This document shows positions 1-6,300 of a stretch of 16,310 bases of DNA, piece after piece (positions within the stretch are counted from its first letter, which is position 1; each line of letters opens with the position of its first letter). The position numbers and the translations under genes were made by a program. Source of the stretch: JABDDM01 sp038240295 (lineage in GTDB: Bacteria; Bacteroidota; Ignavibacteria; Palsa-1295); the NCBI GenBank assembly GCA_038240295.1, contig JBBSDW010000075.1, positions 1 to 16,310 on the forward strand. Reading direction: 5' to 3'. Under the pieces are notes generated by a model. It had not been told where the DNA came from. It did not search any database and saw only the letters and a program-made list of their open reading frames with translations.

Positions 1-36
1 CATCCTACAGTAGACCCTATTGCCACAGCATTCCAT

Positions 37-74
37 TAGATCCTTCACTGCGCTAATGCGCGTTCAGGATGACA
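37..74. repeat. Palindromic dispersed-repeat-like element
   Basis: The sequence reads AGATCCTTCA, then a GCGC-TAAT-GCGC palindrome (50-61), then TTCAGGATGACA. The outer ATCCT (40-44) and AGGAT (66-70) also pair, so the element can fold as nested stems. The flanking words resemble the AGATCCTTC...TCAGGATGACA type of short intergenic repeat that recurs in many bacterial genomes; I recall that pattern and cannot count copies here. It lies between the end of metH and the left edge. The rest of 1-122 shows no gene. There is no T-run on the metH strand, so it is a poor terminator. Confidence 0.45.
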
Positions 75-122
75 GGCCCTACAATGCAACGCACAAACCA
101 ACAGACCCACAGCTGTTATGCC

Positions 123-1943
123 TTAAGCAAATGCGGGCTCCCATACTCGGTTGTCGAAGATGATCTTGGTCGCGAGTTCTCTTCCTTTTTCGTCGATCTT
201 GTGGAGCGGCATGATCTTCGCGCCGTTGACAATCGCAAGATCGAGGCCGGCTTCGATCGCGTAATGAAGGAATACCGAATTCAGCACATGACGCGAATGG
301 GGATTGAGTCCGAATGAGATATTCGAGACACCCAGGATCGTGCGGCATTTCGGATGAAGCCGCTTGATTTCGCGGATCGCTTCGATCGTGTCGATGCCGG
401 CCTTGCGAAATTCTTCGGAGCCCGCGCCAAGCGTGAACGTCAGCGTGTCGAAGATCAAGTCTTCTTCGCGCATGCCATATTTATTGACCGCGAGGTCGAT
501 GATACGTTCTGCGACCTCGACTTTTTTCTCGCACGACTTGGCCATGCCCTGTTCGTCGATCGTGAGCGCTATCACCGCCGCACCATATGTTTTGCAGAGC
601 GGAAGCACATGCGCCATTCGCTCTTCGCCGTCTTCCATGTTGATCGAGTTCACGATCGCACGACCGGCATAAAGCTTGAGTGCTTCTTCGATCACGGGAT
701 ATTCTGTGGAATCGATCACGATCGGCACGGAGATCTGCGTGTTGAGCCGCTTCATGATCTCGTGCATGTCTCGAACTTCATCGCGCCCAACGAACGCCAC
801 GCACACGTCGAGCATGTGCGCGCCTTCTTTCGTTTGCTCCTTGCCCATCTGCGCCGCGGCGTCGTAATCTTCGGTGAGGATCAGGTCTTTAAATTTCTTC
901 GAGCCGTTCGTATTGCAGCGTTCGCCGACGATCACCGGTGATGGATCGATGTGCAGGGCGACACTTGAATAGATCGATGCTGCCGATGGCGTCCAGTTGA
1001 TCGATCGGGATTTGGGGGTGATGTGCGTCGCGAGATGTGCGAGGCGTGCGATGTGTTCTTCAGTCGTGCCGCAGCAACCGCCGATGATCGAGACGCCAAG
1101 ATCGCCCACGAAATGCGACATCCATTTCTCAAGATCGGCTGGCGAAAGATGATAATGTGCGACGCCGCCGACGTTCTCCGGCAGACCTGCGTTCGGCATG
1201 CAGAAGACGGGCTTCGGAGAATTCTGCGTTAGATACATCACGTTCTCTTCCATCTCCTTCGGACCAGTCGCGCAGTTCATGCCGATCGAAGTGATAAAAT
1301 CATACGGCTCGAGCGCCGTGAGTGCAGCGCCGATCTCGGTGCCCATGAGCATCGTCCCCATCGTTTCGATCGTGACGGAAGTGATGACGGGCAACTGAAT
1401 GCGTTTATCGCGAAAAAGATCCTGTACCGCGGCGAGCGCTGCTTTGATCTGGAGCAAGTCCTGACAGGTTTCGATGATGAGCAAGTCGGAGCCGCCATCG
1501 ACCAGGCCGTTCATCTGTTCGTAATACGAATCGCGCATGGCGTCGAAACCGATGTGCAAAAGCGATGGAAGCTTTGTCGTTGGTCCGATCGAACCGGCTA
1601 CGAAGCGAGGTTTTTCTTTCGTCGAAAATTGATCGGCGATCTTTCGCGCAAGCTGCGCGCCTTCTTTGGATAGCTCGTATGCGATCGACTCCAGACCATA
1701 TTCTGCCAGTACGATCGAAGAAGTACCGAACGTATCGGTCTCAATGATGTCGGCGCCTGCAGTAAGAAAATCAACATGGACTTTCTCGACGGCTGATGGC
1801 TTCGAGCGTATCAGGTATTCGTTGCAGCCCGCGAGATGCTCGCCGCCGAAATCGTCGTAGTTGAGATCCTGGCGCTGCAGGTTCGTGCCTGTCGCACCAT
1901 CGAATACGAGCACGCGCTCCTGAAGCAGTTTGCTTAATTCCAT
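123..1943 (-). CDS. metH: Methionine synthase, homocysteine + pterin-binding half (MetH N-terminal modules)
   Basis: This 606-aa protein carries the first two modules of cobalamin-dependent methionine synthase, which transfers the methyl group of methyltetrahydrofolate to homocysteine through a cobalamin cofactor. Residues 1-310 are the homocysteine methyltransferase barrel: DGATGT at 15-20, GMNC with C224, and GGCC with C290/C291, giving the three zinc-binding cysteines. Residues 335-600 are the pterin-binding barrel: VGERCN at 338-343, DSTEYP at 411-416, and a GVSNISFGLN segment near 538-547. The cap, cobalamin-binding and activation modules that follow in full-length MetH (about 1200 aa) are missing; the frame stops at TAA (123-125) after WEPAFA. 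The other two frames past the stop show no cobalamin domain. I chose the ATG at 1943 because homology begins there; the 27 upstream codons run back into the terminator and riboswitch. Expression is probably controlled by that leader. It is either one half of a split enzyme or a truncated gene. Confidence 0.93.
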   Translation of the reverse strand: MELSKLLQERVLVFDGATGTNLQRQDLNYDDFGGEHLAGCNEYLIRSKPSAVEKVHVDFLTAGADIIETDTFGTSSIVLAEYGLESIAYELSKEGAQLARKIADQFSTKEKPRFVAGSIGPTTKLPSLLHIGFDAMRDSYYEQMNGLVDGGSDLLIIETCQDLLQIKAALAAVQDLFRDKRIQLPVITSVTIETMGTMLMGTEIGAALTALEPYDFITSIGMNCATGPKEMEENVMYLTQNSPKPVFCMPNAGLPENVGGVAHYHLSPADLEKWMSHFVGDLGVSIIGGCCGTTEEHIARLAHLATHITPKSRSINWTPSAASIYSSVALHIDPSPVIVGERCNTNGSKKFKDLILTEDYDAAAQMGKEQTKEGAHMLDVCVAFVGRDEVRDMHEIMKRLNTQISVPIVIDSTEYPVIEEALKLYAGRAIVNSINMEDGEERMAHVLPLCKTYGAAVIALTIDEQGMAKSCEKKVEVAERIIDLAVNKYGMREEDLIFDTLTFTLGAGSEEFRKAGIDTIEAIREIKRLHPKCRTILGVSNISFGLNPHSRHVLNSVFLHYAIEAGLDLAIVNGAKIMPLHKIDEKGRELATKIIFDNRVWEPAFA

Positions 1944-1952
1944 CGCTATCAA

Positions 1953-1986
1953 ATAAAAACCCGAAAGATCAATAAGACCTTTCGGG
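1953..1986 (-). terminator. Intrinsic terminator in the metH leader
   Basis: On the minus strand CCCGAAAG (1986-1979) pairs perfectly with CTTTCGGG (1967-1960) across an 11-base loop, followed directly by TTTTTATTT. The T-run ends about 10 bases before the metH ATG, so the hairpin sits between the SAM-II aptamer and the gene, as expected for transcription attenuation. The loop contains TCTTATT (1976-1970 region), the exact complement of AATAAGA in the aptamer (2040-2034). That pairing is a possible switch element, inferred from sequence alone. Confidence 0.8.
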
Positions 1987-2024
1987 CATAAACACTGTGC
2001 ATCATGCACTCTCTCTGCCTGCAA

Positions 2025-2085
2025 CGCTTTAGCTCTTATTTAACGTGGCGGCAAGCTGTCGCTGATAGGTCAAAGCACCACGATA
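2025..2085 (-). promoter_or_regulatory. SAM-II (SAM-alpha) riboswitch upstream of metH
   Basis: Read on the minus strand, 2082-2025 contains CGTGGTGCTTTGACC, then CTTGCCGCCACGTTAAATAA, then GAGCTAAAGCG. This follows the SAM-II layout as I know it: a P1 stem (CGTGG with CCACG), an L1 segment of the type TTTGAnCC, a CTTGCnGCCACGTTAAA block, and a closing GCTAAA. GCTTT in L1 can pair with AAAGC at the 3' end to form the H-type pseudoknot expected of the class. The middle loop (about 20 bases) is longer than in the compact marine examples. SAM-II aptamers bind S-adenosylmethionine and lie before methionine and SAM synthesis genes, which fits the metH next door. Binding should favour the downstream terminator and shut metH off. 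Confidence 0.82.
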
Positions 2086-2108
2086 GACTTGCAACAGTTG
2101 TGCGGAAA

Positions 2109-2125
2109 AGAAGAGTTCGTCTTCT
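2109..2125. other. Short hairpin in the metH/T9SS gene gap
   Basis: AGAAGA (2109-2114) and TCTTCT (2120-2125) form a 6-bp inverted repeat with a 5-base loop. It lies upstream of the metH riboswitch and may be part of another dispersed intergenic repeat extending to about 2155. No gene is visible in 2086-2276; I could not identify the metH promoter, which must lie in this stretch. Confidence 0.3.
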
Positions 2126-2165
2126 GGCCTGCTGGCGGTACTCTTCTGTCGGCTATTCCCCCGAG

Positions 2166-2223
2166 CCTGGAGATTGCTTCGTCGGTTGATTCGCTTTGCG
2201 AGTCAATCCTCCTCGCAATGACT
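2166..2223. repeat. GGAGATTGCTTCG / CTCGCAATGAC dispersed-repeat-like element
   Basis: The plus strand begins CTGGAGATTGCTTCGTCG and ends CCTCCTCGCAATGAC, the two ends of a short intergenic repeat type I recognise from many genomes (GAGATTGCTTC...CTCGCAATGAC). Between them is a hairpin, TTGATTCGC-TTT-GCGAGTCAA, with nine base pairs including one G-U pair on the plus strand. It follows the stop codon of the T9SS protein gene. It lacks a T-run, so I call it a repeat and not a terminator. Confidence 0.5.
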
Positions 2224-2276
2224 CGTTGAAAATGGAATTGGACGCGTTATGACACTTTGGAAAACGCTTGTGCGGA

Positions 2277-4277
2277 TCACTTCAGGTGCATCAGTCTCAG
2301 CGTCTTCACAAATCCTTCGGCACGTGTCCGAACAAAGTATGCTCCGGTACTTAGCATCGAAGTGTTTATCTTGATCGGAATTCCGGCGAGCATGGTTGAG
2401 TGGAGCGTCGCGCGAACGCTCCCCAGCGCGTCGATCAATTCGATCGTGACAGATCCGATATCTTCGGCGCTTACGATGCTCGTCGATGCCGAAGAAGGAT
2501 TTGGCGAAAGCGTGAGACTGGGGAGCTCACCGTATCGCATGAATCGGCTCACACTTGGCGAACCGCAACCGAAGGTTGTGCAGATGTTGCTTGTGAGCTT
2601 TTCAATCGCCGCACAACCGATGGTGCCGGGAATGCTGAGCGAATCGAAGGTGACCTGTGTGCAGCCGCTCGTCAGAGGATAATAGTCGAAGTGGATCAGG
2701 GCCGCGGATTGATCCAGCGTCAGAAATTGTCCAATCAAATGAAGATGCAAATGTCCTGCGCTTGATCCGGCGACTTCCGATACGTGCGTGACACCATTCG
2801 CATACGAAGAACCGCGATACACGAGTACACTCGTGTCATAATCGACAACGATATCGCACGTCGGCTTTTTGATCGAATAAAAAAGCGAGAGCGGAACATC
2901 CGCTCCTTCGCCGATGGCTTTGGTTTGAACATCCGACGTTGCTGCACGCATCGGGTCGAGCGCGAGGCCCGTGCCTTGAAGTGCGATCGAAACGGTCGAG
3001 CCGTCGGAAAGTGTGATGACAAGTGTCGCGTTGTAATCGCGCGCCTTCGATGGCGTCAACAGTACTACAACCGAATCGGTCGTCGATAGCTCACCGGACG
3101 GAGCGTGCAGGATTGAATAAAAAGCGGAGTCCTGTCCCACGATGGTCACCGAATCGATCGTTCGAATGCCGCAACCGCTCCTCACGACATACGCCTGACG
3201 CATCAGTGAACGGCAGATGGCAACGGTGTCGCCATTGAACATCGTCGATACATTTGTTGCAATACTCCCCATGGAACCAACTCGGACCGAATCACCGCCG
3301 CTGTTGATCGTATGCCAGACATCACCCCTCGGATCGATGACGAAGAGTTCGTTGTCGGTGACAGCGACGATCTGCCGAGAGTCGATTCTGCAACTCGGGC
3401 CGCCAATGAGCTTCCACGTTGCGCCTTTATCGATTGAGCGGAGCACACCGGCGACGGTCGTGGGACAATAAATAGAATGGGGCCCCAGCGCGATCGAGCC
3501 TGCCAATTCAGTTGACATGCGCGTCAATGTGATCTGCCAGCTCACGCCGCCGTTGCTGCTGACCCAGAGATACGCCTCATTAAAATCGGAACCGGCGGCC
3601 TCTTCGTTGACAAGATAAAGCCTGTTTGGATCGCAGGAATCGGCGGCAAAGCTCCATGCGTCCAAGCCAGTTGTTCCAGCAAGCGGTTGCCAGTTCGCGC
3701 CGTCATCCTTGCTTTGATAAAGCCGACCGGTGGGATTCGTGCCCGAAAACGCGCGAAGCGATCCATCGATCATCGTTGCGACATCCTGCACCCAATCCTC
3801 GAGCGGATTGGTATTCCACGTCAGACCTCCATCGTTCGAAACGTAGACAGCGCCCGGCGATGACTCTGTGCAGGCGAGCATTTGATTCACGTTACGACCG
3901 AATCGTACCGAAACAAGATTGCTCCCCACATTCTCGACTGCCTTCCAGATCGCGCCGCCATCGTGGGTAGTATAGACGGTTCCATCGAGATCACCCAGGA
4001 TGCCGTTCTGACTGTCGTAGAAATCGAGGCCCATGATCGTGTTCGAGAACTGCTGGCTCATGAGCGTCCACGATTGGCAGCCATTCGTCGAGCGATACAG
4101 CGATGCATTCCCCGCCCAGAACACACCCTGCTTATAGGCAAATACTCCAAAGCGAGTTATGTTCGGATGATCGATGCTCGAAACTTTAGTCCATTGCGCA
4201 CCTGCCCTGCCAAAGCAAAGTGCAAAGGAAAGAATAATGAGCAACCGCACGACAGTACGGCTGTTTTGGGTATTCAT
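2277..4277 (-). CDS. Secreted Asp-box (BNR-like) repeat protein with T9SS C-terminal sorting domain
   Basis: A 666-aa exported protein. Residues 1-28 are a Sec signal peptide (basic start, then LLIILSFALCFGRAGAQ). Residues 30-335 form a beta-propeller-like region with at least six Asp-box motifs of the S/T-x-(D/N)-x-G-x-x-W kind: 63-70, 103-111, 147-154, 189-196, 240-247 and 281-288, plus a degenerate one near 323-330. This fold occurs in sialidases and in photosystem assembly factors, but no catalytic residues can be assigned, so no enzyme activity is claimed. Residues 375-440 look Ig-like and 445-575 form a beta-rich module with several cysteines. The last 80 residues (about 586-666), starting LTLSPNP and ending with a beta-strand plus MHLK, match the type A sorting domain removed during T9SS export. 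The start at 4277 is the ATG before the signal peptide, with GAGGG ten bases upstream. Likely cell-surface attached or released; substrate unknown. Confidence 0.85.
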   Translation of the reverse strand: MNTQNSRTVVRLLIILSFALCFGRAGAQWTKVSSIDHPNITRFGVFAYKQGVFWAGNASLYRSTNGCQSWTLMSQQFSNTIMGLDFYDSQNGILGDLDGTVYTTHDGGAIWKAVENVGSNLVSVRFGRNVNQMLACTESSPGAVYVSNDGGLTWNTNPLEDWVQDVATMIDGSLRAFSGTNPTGRLYQSKDDGANWQPLAGTTGLDAWSFAADSCDPNRLYLVNEEAAGSDFNEAYLWVSSNGGVSWQITLTRMSTELAGSIALGPHSIYCPTTVAGVLRSIDKGATWKLIGGPSCRIDSRQIVAVTDNELFVIDPRGDVWHTINSGGDSVRVGSMGSIATNVSTMFNGDTVAICRSLMRQAYVVRSGCGIRTIDSVTIVGQDSAFYSILHAPSGELSTTDSVVVLLTPSKARDYNATLVITLSDGSTVSIALQGTGLALDPMRAATSDVQTKAIGEGADVPLSLFYSIKKPTCDIVVDYDTSVLVYRGSSYANGVTHVSEVAGSSAGHLHLHLIGQFLTLDQSAALIHFDYYPLTSGCTQVTFDSLSIPGTIGCAAIEKLTSNICTTFGCGSPSVSRFMRYGELPSLTLSPNPSSASTSIVSAEDIGSVTIELIDALGSVRATLHSTMLAGIPIKINTSMLSTGAYFVRTRAEGFVKTLRLMHLK

Positions 4278-4362
4278 GTTTACGGTACCCTCAAAGTTAA
4301 ACGAGGGCAATCGTACAATATAACCCCAGGAAGTTCGGATGTTGCAGTTTCGCTCTTCTCGG

Positions 4363-4393
4363 GTATCCACAAGGGTGGATAAATTTATCCACA
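4363..4393. other. DnaA-box cluster with 18-bp perfect palindrome (candidate origin or DnaA operator)
   Basis: Three sites resembling the DnaA box TTATCCACA lie within 31 bp: GTATCCACA (4363-4371, plus, one mismatch), TTATCCACC (4382-4374, minus, one mismatch) and TTATCCACA (4385-4393, plus, exact). The last two face each other and form the perfect palindrome GTGGATAAATTTATCCAC (4375-4392). To the right lies an A+T-rich stretch (about 4430-4560) with GATTAG twice (4444-4449, 4455-4460), which could act as an unwinding element. The two flanking genes diverge from here. This could be part of oriC, a DnaA-titrating site, or a DnaA-controlled promoter; dnaA itself is not in view. Confidence 0.5.
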
Positions 4394-4471
4394 TCTGCAA
4401 GGTTGAGCTTCTCTTTGACTCGATCTGTGCTTATCATTGTTGGGATTAGTTTGTGATTAGGGGTTTATAGA

Positions 4472-4490
4472 CCAAATTGCCTAAATTTGG
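4472..4490. promoter_or_regulatory. Operator-like inverted repeat
   Basis: CCAAATT (4472-4478) and AATTTGG (4484-4490) are perfect inverted copies around a 5-base spacer, the size and symmetry of a dimeric regulator site. TAAATTTG (4482-4489) within it also matches the TAnnTTTG form of Bacteroidetes -7 promoter elements, but no -33 element sits at the right distance. It could serve either divergent gene. A second, weaker inverted repeat, TGTAGA...TCTACA, lies downstream in the same gap. Confidence 0.3.
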
Positions 4491-4630
4491 GCTATTCTCC
4501 TTGCAACATAGGCAGGATTTCTGTAGAATGATCTCTACATTCGAGGATATTTAGGAGATATTTCGGGCCTTGGATTGTTGGTTATGACGAGCGAACCCGG
4601 CTTGGACCGCTCACGAAACGAGGCGACTAC

Positions 4631-4664
4631 TTCCCAGCGACTGCCTTCGAGAAGCGCAGGGGAA
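4631..4664 (+). other. Imperfect hairpin in the leader of the TPR gene
   Basis: TTCCC (4631-4635) pairs with GGGAA (4660-4664), CTGC (4641-4644) with GCAG (4656-4659), and CTT with AAG around a CGAG loop; bulges are AGCGA on the 5' side and one C on the 3' side. It ends 50 bases before the TPR gene ATG, so it is probably in the 5' untranslated RNA. No T-run follows and it matches no riboswitch class I know. The rest of 4278-4714 has no credible gene. Confidence 0.3.
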
Positions 4665-4714
4665 CCTGAGATTTGTTATAGAAGCACAACAGGTACAGGT
4701 CGAGTAAGAGCTGA

Positions 4715-6259
4715 ATGAATTATTTTGATGATTTCGAGCCTTTCGGAATGGAGGGCGAAGACGAGTTCGCAGGCGATCCTCGCGCACGTGAGGAACAGCG
4801 CGAGAAACGCCGTAAGTACTTCGAAGAAGAACTGAAGCGTCATCGTGACGAAAAACGGCGCGAGCTATCGCATGATAGCGATAACGACGCCCGCGAAGAA
4901 GCGCCGCCTCGTCAATTTTTAAATCCTGAGATCCTCGAAGAGTTGGTCGATTACTGCATCGAAAATGAGAAATTCGATGAAGCGCTCGACTTCGCACTTC
5001 TACTAACCGAGCGCGCAGCCTTCAACGGCGATGGCTGGCACCGCCGAGGGATGCTCGAAGCCCATCACGGCAAATTCGAGGAAGCGCTCAAGAGCTATGA
5101 GCGTGCGCTTGCACTGAATCCTACCGATAACGAACTGCTCATCAACTACGGCATCGCGCTCGACGCCGTCGGAAGAACGCGCGAAGCACTCGAGATCTTC
5201 GATCGGACACTGTCGGTCGATCCCGCAAACGATGAAGCGCTTTTCAACAAAGGCATCTGCTTCGAAAAAGCAGAACGCTTCGATGATGCGATAGCGATCT
5301 TCAAGTATCTGACCGATAACAAAGATCTCGCAAAGGATGCATGGTACGAACTCGGCTATTGCTACGATTCGAAAGATCAACTCGATAAGGCCTTAGCCAG
5401 TTACGAAGCGCATCTCGATCTCGATCCATATAATTATAATGCCTGGTACAACCACGGCATTATTTATAACCGTATGGGCATGTTCCATAAGGCGATCGAG
5501 AGCTACGAGATGTCGCTGGCGATCAAGGAGACCTTCCCTTCTGCCTGGTACAATCGCGGAAATGCCTATGCGAACTTAGGGAAGCTCAACGAGGCGATCG
5601 AAAGCTATAAGGAATGTTTGAAGCATGACGCGGAGGATGTCAGTGCGTGGCATAATCTCGGAAATGCTTACGAAGAATTGCGGCGCTGGCGCGATGCAAT
5701 TCGCTGCTTTACGCAGGCGCTGAAATACGATCCAAAGCACGCCGAGAGTTATTTCGGACGTGGATCAAGTTACGATGCGCTCGATCAGCATAAGAAGGCG
5801 CTCGAAGATTACGATCAGGCGCTTGCGGTCGATAACAAGTACCCCGAACTCTGGTATGCAAAGGCTGACGCGCTTTATAATCTCGGGCAGTTGGATGATG
5901 CCATCATGGCGTACCGGATGGTCCTCGAACTGAGTCCGAAGGATTTCGAAGCGTGGTACGATTACGCGGAGACGCTTTTCGAAGCAAAGAAATTTGAGGA
6001 AGCATTGAGCGCATACGAAACTGCGATCTCGATCGAACCAGCGTGGGCCGAACCGCACTATGGCCGTGCGAGAAGTTTGTTCCTCAATAGCGATCTGCTC
6101 GAATCCGCCGTTGAACTCGTCATTACCTTCCGTCTTGAGCCGAGCCGAATGAAGCAATACGAAGCCGAATTCCCAAACCTCGGCAATCCCGATGATTACC
6201 GTCAGGTTGACGCAGTGATCCGCGAACGACTCATGACTACGGAGCAGCCCTCAGCCTAA
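4715..6259 (+). CDS. TPR-repeat scaffold protein
   Basis: A 514-aa soluble protein without signal peptide or membrane segment. Residues 1-20 are very acidic and about 21-60 are a highly charged helix (many E, K and R). From about 72 to 470 it consists of roughly twelve 34-residue tetratricopeptide repeats with the usual pattern (W/Y at helix A, G-x-A/Y, then A-x-x-x-Y/F-x-x-A-L and a closing D/N-P). Repeats 5 to 11 are especially regular, with WYN/WYNRGNAYANLG-like starts. TPR arrays bind partner proteins in extended grooves; no enzymatic domain is fused here, so the partner and pathway are unknown. The start ATG at 4715 overlaps a TGA by context (CTGAATG) and has only AAGAG upstream. A 437-bp gap precedes it and a 41-bp gap separates it from the convergent amidase gene, so it is probably transcribed alone. 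Confidence 0.88.
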   Translation: MNYFDDFEPFGMEGEDEFAGDPRAREEQREKRRKYFEEELKRHRDEKRRELSHDSDNDAREEAPPRQFLNPEILEELVDYCIENEKFDEALDFALLLTERAAFNGDGWHRRGMLEAHHGKFEEALKSYERALALNPTDNELLINYGIALDAVGRTREALEIFDRTLSVDPANDEALFNKGICFEKAERFDDAIAIFKYLTDNKDLAKDAWYELGYCYDSKDQLDKALASYEAHLDLDPYNYNAWYNHGIIYNRMGMFHKAIESYEMSLAIKETFPSAWYNRGNAYANLGKLNEAIESYKECLKHDAEDVSAWHNLGNAYEELRRWRDAIRCFTQALKYDPKHAESYFGRGSSYDALDQHKKALEDYDQALAVDNKYPELWYAKADALYNLGQLDDAIMAYRMVLELSPKDFEAWYDYAETLFEAKKFEEALSAYETAISIEPAWAEPHYGRARSLFLNSDLLESAVELVITFRLEPSRMKQYEAEFPNLGNPDDYRQVDAVIRERLMTTEQPSA

Positions 6260-6281
6260 CTTAGCTTGCCGAGTTAGCTAA
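6257..6281. terminator. Weak bidirectional hairpin between convergent genes
   Basis: TTAGCT (6261-6266) can pair with AGCTAA (6276-6281), or TAACT (6257-6261) with AGTTA (6272-6276). It lies in the 41-bp gap between the convergent TPR and amidase stop codons, where a shared terminator is expected. The stem is short and A+T-rich and there is no clear T-run, so the call is weak. Confidence 0.25.
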
Positions 6282-6300
6282 ATCCACTACTCCCCATTTG

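Noticed and set aside
354..941. Long open frame opposite metH (195 codons)
   Set aside because: It is antisense to conserved homocysteine/pterin domain sequence and its translation is rich in H, R, D and F without any recognisable domain; it arises from codon bias of the real gene.
1944..2024. Earlier metH start 27 codons upstream
   Set aside because: The extra codons run back over the terminator and the stretch below the riboswitch, and family homology begins at ATG 1943.
3882..4382. 166-codon plus-strand frame overlapping the start of the T9SS protein gene
   Set aside because: It lies antisense to the signal peptide and first Asp-box repeats, has no family resemblance and reads across the intergenic region and DnaA-box palindrome.
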